Of a stretch of DNA of 64,000 nucleotides, positions 23,852 through 33,326 are shown piece by piece. Under the pieces are notes generated by a model. That model was given only the letters and a program-made list of their open reading frames with translations. It was not told the origin of the DNA and did not search any database. Numbering within the stretch: the first letter of the stretch is position 1; each line of letters opens with the position of its first letter. Position numbers and translations under genes: made by a program. The DNA is from Enterococcus columbae DSM 7374 = ATCC 51263. GTDB lineage: Bacteria > Bacillota > Bacilli > Lactobacillales > Enterococcaceae. The stretch spans positions 196,446 to 260,445 of the forward strand of contig NZ_KE136349.1 of the NCBI RefSeq assembly GCF_000406925.1. Reading direction: 5' to 3'.

Positions 23852-24247
23852 TTAATCAAAAATCAAATGATTGACGGTTATAATATTAGCAATCTGGTCT
23901 TTGAATTTCACAATACCAGAATAGTAATCAAATTTTTCTGTTGCATTTAACTGGATATCTTCTTCTTGAATGTCAATCACTTCAATCACTTCTTCAATCA
24001 GCAATCCCTTGCGTTCATCATTTTGTTTCATGATGAGGATATTGCGATTTTCAGCAGCTGTATCCATACCTATTAAACGTGAAAGATTCACAACTGTCAA
24101 TACCGTTCCTCGTAGATTAATTAATCCTTCAATCCAACGTGGTGCTAAGGGTACATCAGTAATCTTTACTGTATCAATAACTTCTTCGACAGAATCAGCT
24201 GAGATTAAGAAATGTTGTTGATTCATTTGAAATAAAATCATTTGCAT
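23852..24247 (-). CDS. cheW: Chemotaxis coupling protein CheW (operon copy 2)
   Basis: A 131-residue single CheW domain: FQMNQQHFLISADSVEEVI, VPLAPRWIEGLINLRGTVLT and VNLSRLIGM are diagnostic. It couples receptors to CheA. A second CheW-like protein is coded at 29722-30201, and no CheV is seen in this window. The start is the ATG ending at 24247 (GGGAG about 10 bases upstream). It lies 24 bases after cheY and before fliM. Confidence 0.92.
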   Translation of the reverse strand: MQMILFQMNQQHFLISADSVEEVIDTVKITDVPLAPRWIEGLINLRGTVLTVVNLSRLIGMDTAAENRNILIMKQNDERKGLLIEEVIEVIDIQEEDIQLNATEKFDYYSGIVKFKDQIANIITVNHLIFD

Positions 24248-24271
24248 AATCAATCAACTCCCAACTTTTCA

Positions 24272-24634
24272 TTAACCTAAAGCTTTAGCAATAGCGTTAA
24301 TTACCCGATCTGTATCAAATGGTTTTACGATAAAGTCTTTCGCACCTGACTTGATAGCATCCATAACCATTCCTTGTTGTCCCATCGCTGAACACATAAT
24401 TACCTTAGCATTTGGATCTTGTGCTTTAATCATTTTCAATGCTTCAAGACCGTCTACTTCTGGCATCGTAATATCCATGGTTACAATATCTGGTTTTAAT
24501 GCTTGATATTTTTCAAAGGCTTCTTGGCCGTTTTGGGCTTCATCCACTACTTCATAACCATTTTTGGTTAAAATATCCTTCAATTTCATGCGCATGAATA
24601 CCGCATCGTCTACAATTAAAATTCTTCCACTCAT
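24272..24634 (-). CDS. cheY: Chemotaxis response regulator CheY
   Basis: A 120-residue single receiver domain. The acidic pocket DD (residues 9-10), phospho-acceptor Asp54 (VTMDITMPEVDG), a Ser82 in MCSAM in the switch position and Lys104 (FIVKPF) are all present. When phosphorylated by CheA it binds FliM/FliY. Start and length are normal. Confidence 0.96.
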   Translation of the reverse strand: MSGRILIVDDAVFMRMKLKDILTKNGYEVVDEAQNGQEAFEKYQALKPDIVTMDITMPEVDGLEALKMIKAQDPNAKVIMCSAMGQQGMVMDAIKSGAKDFIVKPFDTDRVINAIAKALG

Positions 24635-24648
24635 TTAAATATCTCCTC

Positions 24649-25239
24649 TCATATTCCCAATGCTTCAAAAATTTTCTCAATTCCACCATCTTTTGGAATG
24701 AAAAAGAGTGAAGCATCCAATCTTTCTTTATCATTATAGAAAAATTCATTTCGAATAATCATCACTTGGTCATCATATTGTTCCAAAGCCATATATAAGC
24801 TACTGATAATTGCTCCAAAATAATCTGCTTGTAACATCGGCACGGATGTTGATAGCTGTTGATTAATCATTTGACCAATTGCCCCTAAAAAGGAATTGGC
24901 AATAATATTGGTTAATTCTTGAATGGCCGACTGCTTGATTTCGTCATTATATTCAGTAGTGCCTAACATAAATGCAGTCATTTTGTCAGCGGACTCCTCG
25001 TTTAGGACGAATAAAAAGACACCTTCAATTTCACCTAAAATCTGAATAGCTGTCGCAAAAACAACCTCATCTTCATGGATAATTTGTTCATATAGCTCTT
25101 GATAGCTTAAAATTTTGACTTCAGGTACATTCATATCAATCGGACGACTAACTAAGGATGAAATACTCGTTGCCGCATTGCCACCACCGATATTCATCAC
25201 TTCTTTTAAAACATCTAGCTCTAATTCATTATAACTCAT
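24649..25239 (-). CDS. cheC: CheY-P phosphatase CheC
   Basis: A 196-residue CheC-family protein with two active-site helices of form E-x2-N: LKEVMNIGGGNAATS (near residue 13) and AIQELTNIIANSFLGAI (near residue 107). CheC removes phosphate from CheY and is stimulated by CheD, coded at 29238-29741. It overlaps the cheA stop by 4 bases (ATGA). Confidence 0.93.
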   Translation of the reverse strand: MSYNELELDVLKEVMNIGGGNAATSISSLVSRPIDMNVPEVKILSYQELYEQIIHEDEVVFATAIQILGEIEGVFLFVLNEESADKMTAFMLGTTEYNDEIKQSAIQELTNIIANSFLGAIGQMINQQLSTSVPMLQADYFGAIISSLYMALEQYDDQVMIIRNEFFYNDKERLDASLFFIPKDGGIEKIFEALGI

Positions 25240-27350
25240 AGCTGACTCCTCAACTCATTACAGATTGTATTGACATCAAGAATCAAGGCAATTGAGCCAT
25301 CACCGAGAATTGTTGCTCCTTGATATTTCTTAATTTGTTGCAAAATTGCATCAATCTTTTTAATAACGATTTCTTGCTGACCAATCAACTCATCGGCTAA
25401 GATCCCGTAATATTGTTGATCAATACTTACAATAATTGCATAATGTTTCTTTGGTCGATCCTCATTAATCGCTAATAGCTGGTTCATCCGAATAATTGGA
25501 ATCATCTGTCCTTGGAATTCATAAACCTCGTTAGTAAAGGTTTGTTCAATTTGTTCTTCTCTAACCATCACAACCCGTTCAACGACGTCTAGTGGTATCG
25601 CAAAGTTTTCTGTACCTACCCGAACCATTAATGCATCAATAATCGATAAGGTTAATGGAAGCTTAATGATAAAGGTCGTGCCAACATTGACTTGACTTCT
25701 TAACTCAATTGTACCACCTAGTGCATGGATTTTTGACTGAACGGCATCCATCCCCACACCACGACCAGAAATATTGGTAATTTCCTTAGCGGTTGAAAAA
25801 CCTGGATGGAAAATTAATTTTTGAACTTCCTCATCACTTAGACCATCTGTCGATAAGCCTTTTCTAGCCGCGCTTTCTCTGATTACATCTGGGTTTAAGC
25901 CTTTTCCATCATCAGTAATCGTAATAATTACTTGATTGCCTTCTTGATAAGCCACTAGATTAATTGTTCCGCGTCTAGGTTTCCCTAATTTTTCACGAAC
26001 TTCAGGCAATTCAATCCCATGGTCAGCAGAATTACGCAGGATATGCACTAATGGTTCACTCAATTCAGAAACCACGGTCTTATCTAACTCAGTTTCTTCC
26101 CCTTCAATGATTAAATCCATTTCTTTATTTAATTCATTGGCTAAATCACGTACCATCCGTGGGAAACGACTGAAAACCACATTAACTTGTTGCATCCGAA
26201 TTTTCAAGACTAATTCTTGTAGTTCCGAGGTTAAGCGTGAAACCTGTTCAAGTGAATCTTTAATCTCAGTCAAATGCGCACGATTACTTACATCTTCTAG
26301 CTGATTCCGATAAACCACTAGCTCAGAAACTAGATTTAAGAATAAATCTAAGCGTGATAAATCCACACGAATCGATTGGTTTTTGCTGTTATTATGACTC
26401 GCTTGATTATTTGCCTTAGACACTTGTTTTTGTGACGCGGCTGTTTTTTCCTTGGGCTGTTCAGATACTGGTGCTGGACTTTCAGCTGAAGGTGCTTTTT
26501 CCTCAGTTACCGTAGTTGCTGCTGGCTCAATCCTCTCTTCAGTTGTAGCTTCAGTAGCTGTAGCGATATCTGTGGCTTGATCAAAAGGCTTGACGATAAT
26601 TTGATCAATTTCACTATTGGCTAAGATGTTTTCTTCAATTTCTTGTTGTGAAGCCTGACTGATAAACAGCAATTGAAAATCGGTATCAAAATCGCCATCT
26701 TCTAGCGCTTCGGTACTTGGCTCAGATTGGATAATATCCCCAAGCTTTTCTAAATGCTCTAAAATCAGATAAACCCGTGGGCCTTTTAAGACCGTTTGTT
26801 CATCTAAACGAATAGCAATACTATAAGCAGTATCTTCTGGTGATAACTGTTCAATAACTGCTAAATCAGCCTCTTCAATATTTTGAAAGGCTACCTTAAA
26901 GTCTTGTTCAACTATATCAACAGCTTCCTGCTCAGCATTAGCAGTAGGTGTCGGTGGATTTTCTCCCCCATTTTCAAACTGATTCAAGGCTGTTAGTAAG
27001 TCTTCAATCTGACTATGTTGTAATTCTTTTTCTTCTCTTAAATCTTCAACTAACACCGATAGTCGGTCTAAACATTGGAAGATTAGTGAAATCGCATCAC
27101 TAGTTACCGACATTTTTCCTGATTTAAATAATTCAAAGATATTTTCCATTTTGTGGGTTAATTCCGTCATCACATCATAACCCATAGTCGCAGCCATGCC
27201 TTTTAAGGTATGCGCTGAACGAAAAATTTCATTTAGTAAATTCATATCATCTGGATTATTTTCCAGCTCTAACACATTGTCATTTAGCTGTTGGAGATGG
27301 TCATCAGTCTCTTCAAAAAAGAGCGTACGGTAGACGTTGTTATCATCCAT
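25236..27350 (-). CDS. cheA: Chemotaxis histidine kinase CheA
   Basis: A 704-residue CheA with all domains. P1 has phospho-site His47 (FRSAHTLKGM). P2 lies in the middle, followed by a low-complexity Ala/Glu/Pro/Thr linker (about 265-330). P3 is the dimerisation helix pair from about 340, and P4 shows HILRNSADHGIE, TITDDGKGL and GRGVGMDAV nucleotide boxes. P5 is a CheW-like domain that ends in DVNTICNEL. It phosphorylates CheY and CheB in response to receptors. Confidence 0.96.
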   Translation of the reverse strand: MDDNNVYRTLFFEETDDHLQQLNDNVLELENNPDDMNLLNEIFRSAHTLKGMAATMGYDVMTELTHKMENIFELFKSGKMSVTSDAISLIFQCLDRLSVLVEDLREEKELQHSQIEDLLTALNQFENGGENPPTPTANAEQEAVDIVEQDFKVAFQNIEEADLAVIEQLSPEDTAYSIAIRLDEQTVLKGPRVYLILEHLEKLGDIIQSEPSTEALEDGDFDTDFQLLFISQASQQEIEENILANSEIDQIIVKPFDQATDIATATEATTEERIEPAATTVTEEKAPSAESPAPVSEQPKEKTAASQKQVSKANNQASHNNSKNQSIRVDLSRLDLFLNLVSELVVYRNQLEDVSNRAHLTEIKDSLEQVSRLTSELQELVLKIRMQQVNVVFSRFPRMVRDLANELNKEMDLIIEGEETELDKTVVSELSEPLVHILRNSADHGIELPEVREKLGKPRRGTINLVAYQEGNQVIITITDDGKGLNPDVIRESAARKGLSTDGLSDEEVQKLIFHPGFSTAKEITNISGRGVGMDAVQSKIHALGGTIELRSQVNVGTTFIIKLPLTLSIIDALMVRVGTENFAIPLDVVERVVMVREEQIEQTFTNEVYEFQGQMIPIIRMNQLLAINEDRPKKHYAIIVSIDQQYYGILADELIGQQEIVIKKIDAILQQIKKYQGATILGDGSIALILDVNTICNELRSQL

Positions 27351-27372
27351 ATGAAGTTACTCCTTTCATTGA

Positions 27373-28146
27373 TTAGCTCATTTTCTCATAAATGAAAGAA
27401 TCAATTTTTTTCAATCCAAAATTTTCACAATAGTTTATTGTTTCGGTCGCTCCAGTAAATAAGATTCCTCCTGGAACTAAAGCATCGGCAAATTTCTGAT
27501 AGACCGCATCGCGTGCATCATTTTTAAAATAGATGGTTACATTCCGACAAACAATCACCTGACAATTACTTTCATAACGATCCTTTAATAAATCATGCTT
27601 TTTGAATTGTACCTGTCGTTTGATTTCAGGAGAAATGTGATAAAGATTTTTTTCATCTTTTTCAAAATACAGCTGCTTTTCATTAACAGGCAAGTTGCGA
27701 ATCTCATTATCCTTATAAATACCTTCGCGCGCCTTACTTAAAATGGTTTGGTCGATATCAGTAGCAATAATTGGTGTCGTGCGAATTTGATTTTTCTTTA
27801 AAATCATCGCCAAAGTATACGGCTCAGCACCAATTGAGCAAGCAGCACTCCAGATTTTTAAGCTGCGATTTTCTTTAGCTAGGCGAACTAAATGTTTCTC
27901 AAAAAGATCAAATAATTCCTTGTTGCGATAAAACTCCGTCACATTAATGGTGATATGCTCTAAGAAACGCTGCTTCGCCTCACGATCACGTTCTAACAGC
28001 TGCGCATATTGTTCTAAGGTTTGAACATTTTCATTTTCCATAATGTTTTGGATTCTTCGTTGCATTTGTTTTTCTTTGTAAGCGGAAAGCTCAACACCTA
28101 ATTTAGTGTGAACCCACTGATTAAAAAATTCAAAATTTAATGCCAT
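27373..28146 (-). CDS. cheR: Chemoreceptor methyltransferase CheR
   Basis: A 257-residue SAM-dependent protein-glutamate methyltransferase. The N-terminal helical domain (YKEKQMQRRIQNIMENENV) is followed by the SAM fold with LKIWSAACSIGAEPYTLAM, ATDIDQTIL and VIVCRNVTIYF. It methylates receptor glutamates for adaptation. Three possible starts lie within nine bases (GTG 28155, ATG 28152, ATG 28146), the first two overlapping the cheB stop. I use the last because the family begins just before the FEFFNQW-like segment. Confidence 0.93.
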   Translation of the reverse strand: MALNFEFFNQWVHTKLGVELSAYKEKQMQRRIQNIMENENVQTLEQYAQLLERDREAKQRFLEHITINVTEFYRNKELFDLFEKHLVRLAKENRSLKIWSAACSIGAEPYTLAMILKKNQIRTTPIIATDIDQTILSKAREGIYKDNEIRNLPVNEKQLYFEKDEKNLYHISPEIKRQVQFKKHDLLKDRYESNCQVIVCRNVTIYFKNDARDAVYQKFADALVPGGILFTGATETINYCENFGLKKIDSFIYEKMS

Positions 28147-28151
28147 TGTCA

Positions 28152-29210
28152 TCACCCAACAATTTGTCTTATTTTGTTTGCAATTGTATCTAAATCTAAC
28201 ACTTCATGAACCACACCTAATTCCACAGCATAACGTGGCATTCCATAGACCACACAAGTCTCCTTACTTTGTGCGATATTATAACCGCCACGATTAGCAA
28301 TCTGTTGCATACCAGCACCACCATCACGACCCATACCAGTTAAAATCAAACCGACTAAATGATTGCCATAAAGCTCAGCTGCTGATTTAAACAGATAATC
28401 CACTGCCGGTCTGGTACCATGTAATTTAGGCTCTTGGTTTAAATTAATTCGATTATTTTCAATCGTCATGTGATAATCGCCTGGGCATAAGTACACCTGA
28501 TTGGTAATGCGCATGCCTTGTTGTGCTTCAACGACCGTTACCTTAGATTCATCATTCATTCTTTGGGCAAAAGAGGTAGTAAAACCTTTTGGCATATGCT
28601 GAACGATAAAAACAGGGACCTTTAACTGTGCAGGTAAGCTAGTAATCACTCGTAATAATGCTTTTGGTCCGCCGGTGGAAGCACCAATAACCAAGGCTTG
28701 TACCTGACTAGGAAGCTGACCTGAGCGCAATTTATCTTTGGCTACCCCTTCAGTCTTAATCGATGTAACTTCAGTATCCAAAGGCTTGATCTTCGTCTGT
28801 GTTAGACGAGGTCGTGCCAATCTTCGTCTTTGACCATGGATACTGATGAGTTTATTATAAAAATCCTGACTCCATTCCTGACCAATCACCATAATATTCG
28901 TTGGTTTTTCAACAAAATCAGCAGCTCCTAGCTCCAAGGCTTCAATGGTAATCTCTTTATTACTTAAGGCACTCAGCATCACGACTGGCAAATCATAGTT
29001 CGCTTTAATTTGCTTCAACGTTTCGATTCCATTTAAAATAGGCATCTCTACGTCTAATAAAACTAAGTCTGGTTGCTCATTGGCAAGCATTTCTAGTGCC
29101 TGTTTACCATTTCTAGCTTGCTGAGAAACTTCAACATCAGGCATTGATTGTAATAAATCAGCGATAACCTTTCTTAAAAAGGCTGAATCATCAACCACCA
29201 TTACTTTCAT
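28152..29210 (-). CDS. cheB: Chemotaxis methylesterase/glutaminase CheB
   Basis: A 352-residue protein with an N-terminal receiver domain (DD at 7-8, Asp53 in LLDVEMP, KPT near 105) and a C-terminal methylesterase domain (GASTGGPKALL, VQHMPKGFT, TGMGRDGGAGM: catalytic Ser, His and Asp). It removes methyl groups from receptors. The start is the ATG ending at 29210 because GGGGGAG lies 5 bases upstream; the frame itself opens six codons earlier. Confidence 0.95.
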   Translation of the reverse strand: MKVMVVDDSAFLRKVIADLLQSMPDVEVSQQARNGKQALEMLANEQPDLVLLDVEMPILNGIETLKQIKANYDLPVVMLSALSNKEITIEALELGAADFVEKPTNIMVIGQEWSQDFYNKLISIHGQRRRLARPRLTQTKIKPLDTEVTSIKTEGVAKDKLRSGQLPSQVQALVIGASTGGPKALLRVITSLPAQLKVPVFIVQHMPKGFTTSFAQRMNDESKVTVVEAQQGMRITNQVYLCPGDYHMTIENNRINLNQEPKLHGTRPAVDYLFKSAAELYGNHLVGLILTGMGRDGGAGMQQIANRGGYNIAQSKETCVVYGMPRYAVELGVVHEVLDLDTIANKIRQIVG

Positions 29211-29237
29211 GTGTACTCCCCCATTCACATGCTTCGT

Positions 29238-29741
29238 TTAAATCTGAATAATTTCGCGATTCACCATTCTAACCGTTGTGGTAAAATCATTTAAATCAAC
29301 AATCATTGTCCGCCCTATATTACCACCTACATGCTTGGCCACAATCGGAATTCTTAATTGACGTAAAATCGCCTCGACCGCTTCAATGTTACGTTGACCG
29401 ACATTTAAGCCGGACTGGTCACTATTAAAGCCAAACATACTGGCTCCGCCAACAATTTTCGCTTTTAAGCGATAGGTTGGAATGTGATTTTTGACATTTA
29501 ATTCTTCAACCATTGCCGGGATGGCTAAATCAGCAAATTTAGCGATTTTTATTTCACGTTTGCCAGCAAATGCCGTACTATCTGGCAGCATAATATGGCT
29601 TAAGCCCCCAATTTTTGTTCTGTCATCATAAACAATTGTCCCAATACACGAACCTAAACCAACAGTGATAATATGATTTGGCGCATGAGAGATTTTATAA
29701 TCAGAAATCCCTACCTTCACTTCATCCGTTAATCTCACCAT
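29238..29741 (-). CDS. cheD: Chemoreceptor glutamine deamidase CheD
   Basis: A 167-residue CheD. The active-site Cys/His pair lies in ITVGLGSCIGTIVYDD and IGGLSHIMLP, and KIVGGASMFGF and IEAVEAILRQLRIPIVAKHVGGNIGRT complete the family pattern. It deamidates receptor glutamines and activates CheC. The start is the ATG ending at 29741 (AGGAG upstream), within the end of the preceding cheW-like gene. Confidence 0.94.
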   Translation of the reverse strand: MVRLTDEVKVGISDYKISHAPNHIITVGLGSCIGTIVYDDRTKIGGLSHIMLPDSTAFAGKREIKIAKFADLAIPAMVEELNVKNHIPTYRLKAKIVGGASMFGFNSDQSGLNVGQRNIEAVEAILRQLRIPIVAKHVGGNIGRTMIVDLNDFTTTVRMVNREIIQI

Positions 29742-30201
29742 AATTATCGTCTCCTGCATCAAGCAATTCTGAAACCTGTTGTAAATCATTATGATCAAAT
29801 AAATAATCCAATGCCAAAAGCATCACGACTTCATTATCCAGCTTCAAAAATTTCTCGATATAACTTTGTTTTAGCGAGGAACGAATTAAATCCTGTTCAT
29901 AATTGGTTTCTTCTAAAAAGTAAATGCCTTTAATATCTTCCACAAATAAGCCAAGTAATTGTTGATTCCACTGACCGATAATCACTTTACTTTCATCTTT
30001 ATGCTGACTAAATTCTTTAAATAATTTTTTGCGAATATCAATAATCGGAATCATACTTTCTTGGTATTCATAGACACCTAAAATATGTTCTTCAGTTTCT
30101 GGAAGATGGATAAAATTGCGTGCCTCAATAACGCGATCAACATCCATTACCCGAATGGCAAATAATTGCTGATGGCTCATAAAAATGACATATTGTTCCA
30201 T
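29722..30201 (-). CDS. CheW-like coupling protein (operon copy 1)
   Basis: A 159-residue protein with a CheW fold: HQQLFAIRVMDVDRVIEA, LPETEEHILGVYEYQESMIPIIDI and GLFVEDIKGI. It lacks the receiver domain of CheV. It is more divergent than the copy at 23852; the usual NLRG segment is EYQE here. It sits directly after a chemoreceptor gene (18 bases) and overlaps cheD. It may couple a subset of receptors. Confidence 0.82.
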   Translation of the reverse strand: MEQYVIFMSHQQLFAIRVMDVDRVIEARNFIHLPETEEHILGVYEYQESMIPIIDIRKKLFKEFSQHKDESKVIIGQWNQQLLGLFVEDIKGIYFLEETNYEQDLIRSSLKQSYIEKFLKLDNEVVMLLALDYLFDHNDLQQVSELLDAGDDNYGEING

Positions 30202-30219
30202 TATGAATCATCCTTTATT

Positions 30220-31503
30220 TTATAATTTGAAACTATCTACTTGGAATTTTAAAACTGTCGCAATCGTTTCAATTTCTTGAATGCTACGTTCAAACTCATC
30301 AATCACTAAGCTGAAGTCTTCTAAGTTTGAAGTTGCTTCTTGAGAACCAGCTGAAGTTTCACCAATAGAGCTTGAAATATTTTTGATTGCTTGTTGTACT
30401 AAATCTTTTTTCTCAACAATGCTACCAATTGAATGTTCGATTGATTGAATACTAGTAATAAACTGCTCAACGATTTGTGAAATATCATTTGAAGTCGCAA
30501 TTGCTTGGTCTAAAATATCGGTTTGTTGTTGGCTCTTAGTATAAGAGTTGGTGACACTTTCTACCATTTGTTCAGATTTTTTACGAATGACTTCAATGAT
30601 GTCACGAATATTTTTAGTCGATTGATTGCTTTGTTCTGCTAATGAACGAACTTCCTCAGCAACGATGGCAAAACCATGGCCGGCTTCACCCGCGCGAGCA
30701 GCTTCAATCGAGGCGTTCAGCGCAAGTAAATTTGTTTGTTCAGAAATATCTTTGATTAATTGAACAATTTTACCGATATTTTGGATATCATGGTTCATGT
30801 CGTTCATTTCATTTACTAATTGTGATTGTTGTTGATGCTCTTCAATCCAGCTTTGATGGACTAATTGCATTGCTTCAGCATTTTTAACGTTGCTTGATTG
30901 TGAACGTTCAATATAGGTGTTAATCCGTTTAATTTCTTGGTTGATTCCTTCAATTTGTGAAGATAATTCATTCATATCATCAACCGTTTGAATTGCTTCA
31001 GTATTTTCCGCAATGGCTACATCAGCGATTGTATTCATTGATGAACGGATATTTTCGATAGATGATTTTGCCCCCTTGGCCGTCACATTTAAGTCACCTA
31101 CCATTTTTTCCATACGCTGACTTTCTTCTTTCATCCCAACAATCATCGCTTTAAAAGTATTCATTACGCTAATAAAGGCACTACGTAATTGATTCATATT
31201 CGCATCTCTTGAAAAATCTTCACCTTTTTCGGTTAAATTAGTAAAATCGCCAGTAGATACTTGATCAAAAGTAGTCATTAAGTCTTTTAAAGCTGGATTT
31301 TTCTCAGAAGTAAAGAATAGATTATATAATACTGAAATGATTATTTGTAATACAATCGTTACTAACGCAAAGGTTAAAAATGCGCCACCTAGTGCATCCG
31401 CAAAAACAAAATAACCAATTACAAAAAGAATAATTGTTGTTGTTAATAAAACAATAGATTGTACATTAAAAGCTTTCATTAAAACCGTGCGAACCTTATT
31501 CAT
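30220..31503 (-). CDS. Chemoreceptor without extracellular sensor domain
   Basis: A 427-residue methyl-accepting protein. Two adjacent membrane segments (about residues 15-35 and 38-65) leave no room for an outside sensor, so it must sense from the membrane or cytoplasm. Then follow a short linker and the signalling hairpin, with the invariant tip [20 protein letters not shown]. It has its own sigma-D-type promoter (31749-31774) even though it lies inside the long operon, and a cheW-like gene follows directly. Such receptors often respond to energy state or internal signals; the stimulus cannot be read. Confidence 0.9.
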   Translation of the reverse strand: MNKVRTVLMKAFNVQSIVLLTTTIILFVIGYFVFADALGGAFLTFALVTIVLQIIISVLYNLFFTSEKNPALKDLMTTFDQVSTGDFTNLTEKGEDFSRDANMNQLRSAFISVMNTFKAMIVGMKEESQRMEKMVGDLNVTAKGAKSSIENIRSSMNTIADVAIAENTEAIQTVDDMNELSSQIEGINQEIKRINTYIERSQSSNVKNAEAMQLVHQSWIEEHQQQSQLVNEMNDMNHDIQNIGKIVQLIKDISEQTNLLALNASIEAARAGEAGHGFAIVAEEVRSLAEQSNQSTKNIRDIIEVIRKKSEQMVESVTNSYTKSQQQTDILDQAIATSNDISQIVEQFITSIQSIEHSIGSIVEKKDLVQQAIKNISSSIGETSAGSQEATSNLEDFSLVIDEFERSIQEIETIATVLKFQVDSFKL

Positions 31504-31712
31504 AATTTTTACCCTTCTTTGTTCAAATTTTCATTTTTGATAATAACAATTCATTGAAAAAAACTCTGTTGTTTGTTATTGCCTAAATCTTTTTAGCGAG
31601 TCTTTAGAGTCTACTGCTAATTTTTCGCTTGATTTGAGTGCCCCAATAGCCGAAACTAGTTCCCTAGTTAAAATAAAATGTCCTTTTATTTCAGACGATT
31701 CTCTCGACCCCT

Positions 31713-31774
31713 CCTTTTACCGATATTATTGGGCTATTCTCCATTTTTATATCGGTAAAAAGGAAATAAAATTA
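31713..31774 (-). promoter_or_regulatory. Sigma-D-type promoter and dyad of the receptor gene
   Basis: On the minus strand TAAT (31771-31774), 15 bases, CCGATAT (31749-31755), about 245 bases before the start codon. The -10 region is one arm of a long inverted repeat, CCTTTTTACCGATAT with ATATCGGTAAAAGG (arms 31713-31726 and 31749-31763). No U tract follows, so it is not a terminator. The rest of the 31504-31782 gap shows no gene. Confidence 0.5.
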
Positions 31775-31782
31775 AAGACAAA

Positions 31783-32493
31783 TTACAAAACATATACATC
31801 TTTTGGATCAAAAATTGTCGTATAACCACCCGAGCGATCATCTCTTAACAAATTACCATGTGATAGCTCAAGCACCCGATATTTTAAAGTGTTGACCATC
31901 GTGCTATCATGAGTTGATAGTAAAATCGTCATGCCTTGTTGATTGAGTCTAAAAAATAATTTCATCATTTCAAAGGCTGTCTTTACATCAAGATTTGCCG
32001 TGGGTTCATCTGCAATTAACACAAAGGGATGATTGATAATTGCACGCGCGATGGCAATGCGTTTTTGTTGGCCAATCGATAATTCTTCGGGTAATTGATC
32101 GATATAGTCTTCCATTCCCACTAAGGTCAACACCTCTTCAATGCGTTGACGGCGCTCTTTTTTATTCAAATGATAAATTTGTAAGGGGAAATCTAGGTTA
32201 CGCAAAACCGATTGTTTGGGTAAAAAAATATCGTCTTGACCGACAATGCCGATTTGACGCCGAAGCTGGTACATCTGTTCATCTTTTAGCTTTTCAACGG
32301 CAAAATCCCCCATTTTAATTTTGCCCTTGGTGGCCTGTTCTTCTCTAGTCAAAAGCTTGAATAAGGTCGTTTTCCCCGAACCACTCGGACCAACTACGAA
32401 AACAAATTCCCCTTGATCAATCTGGAAATGAACATTTTTCAAAGCGATACAGCCATTTTTATAAATTTTTGAAAGATTAGTTACCTGAATCAT
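31783..32493 (-). CDS. Orphan FtsE-like ABC ATPase in the flagellar operon
   Basis: A 236-residue ABC ATPase closest in pattern to FtsE: Walker A GPSGSGKTTLFKLL (residues ~35-48), Q-loop GIVGQDDIFLP, signature LSIGQQKRIAIARA (I in place of the usual G in LSGGQ), Walker B FVLIADEPTANLD and switch His in LLSTHDS. No FtsX-type membrane partner is coded next to it. It starts 15 bases after the rod-protein gene, so it is transcribed with the flagellar operon. It could work with a distant FtsX in wall remodelling. The link to flagella is from position only. Confidence 0.8.
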   Translation of the reverse strand: MIQVTNLSKIYKNGCIALKNVHFQIDQGEFVFVVGPSGSGKTTLFKLLTREEQATKGKIKMGDFAVEKLKDEQMYQLRRQIGIVGQDDIFLPKQSVLRNLDFPLQIYHLNKKERRQRIEEVLTLVGMEDYIDQLPEELSIGQQKRIAIARAIINHPFVLIADEPTANLDVKTAFEMMKLFFRLNQQGMTILLSTHDSTMVNTLKYRVLELSHGNLLRDDRSGGYTTIFDPKDVYVL

Positions 32494-32508
32494 GAGCTCT
32501 AACCCCTT

Positions 32509-33297
32509 CTACTTATCAGTAAAGTGATTAATTACGTTAAACATGTCATCAGTTGTCTGTAAAGCTTTAGCATTTAAGGAAAAAGCACGTTGCGTGACAA
32601 TCATATCAGTCATCTCTTGGGCTAAATTCACGGCTGCATTTTCTAAAAAGCCTTGTTGAATAGCTCCAAAGCGTTCAGGATTTTGTTGGTTATTCCATAA
32701 TTGCGTGCCTGGTTCTATTTGATATAAATTTTCGCCTTGTGGCACTAATCGATTGGTATTGGTCGGTAAAAACAAAGGAATCCGCCCTAGCTCGATGGTT
32801 TGATCACCTTGTTTGGCCGTAATGATTCCTTGCTGGCTAACAGCTATCGTTGTATTCGGCCATTGAGCTGGATTGACGGTATAGTTGACCTCCACTGGTA
32901 AGCCCTTTTGTGTGACTAGTCGATGTTGGGCGTCTAATCGAAAGCTACCATCTCTAGTCAGTAATTGATTGCCATTTGCATCTCTAACTGCAAAAAAGCC
33001 CTCACCAGCAATCGCTAAATCTGTTAAAATCCCCGTATTATTCAAGCTTCCTTGTACAAAATTAACGGTTTGCCCATTGGTTTGTAACCCTGCATTAAAA
33101 TCGATGTTTTGCGTGTTGGCTGGTCGATTGACTTCATTTTGCGAAGTAGGATTATTTAATAATTCACGAAAGCTCATATCTTTGGCCTTATAACCAGTTG
33201 TATTGACGTTCGCAATATTGCTTGCTGTGGTATCTAAAGCCTTTTGTAATTGTGTTAATCCTGTCTTACTGATGGATAACAAGCTATTCATATTCAT
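32509..33297 (-). CDS. flhP: Flagellar rod protein, FlgG/FlhP type
   Basis: A 262-residue rod/hook-family protein. The N-terminal signature ALDTTASNIANVNTTGYKAKD, the mid-domain GEGFFAVRDANGNQLLTRDGSF and the C-terminal LAQEMTDMIVTQRAFSLNAKAL are all present. It is one of two neighbouring FlgF/FlgG-like proteins that correspond to FlhO/FlhP of Bacillus and complete the distal rod. Assignment of O and P between the two is not certain. It is 29 bases downstream of its sister gene. Confidence 0.88.
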   Translation of the reverse strand: MNMNSLLSISKTGLTQLQKALDTTASNIANVNTTGYKAKDMSFRELLNNPTSQNEVNRPANTQNIDFNAGLQTNGQTVNFVQGSLNNTGILTDLAIAGEGFFAVRDANGNQLLTRDGSFRLDAQHRLVTQKGLPVEVNYTVNPAQWPNTTIAVSQQGIITAKQGDQTIELGRIPLFLPTNTNRLVPQGENLYQIEPGTQLWNNQQNPERFGAIQQGFLENAAVNLAQEMTDMIVTQRAFSLNAKALQTTDDMFNVINHFTDK

Positions 33298-33326
33298 TGA
33301 TTTTCCCCCTAAATCAATGGTCGCTA

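Noticed and set aside
31720-31726. A plus-strand CCGATAT box as a rightward sigma-D promoter.
   Set aside because: The expected -35 position reads CTCT and the next plus-strand gene is almost 20 kb away; it is explained as the other arm of the dyad.
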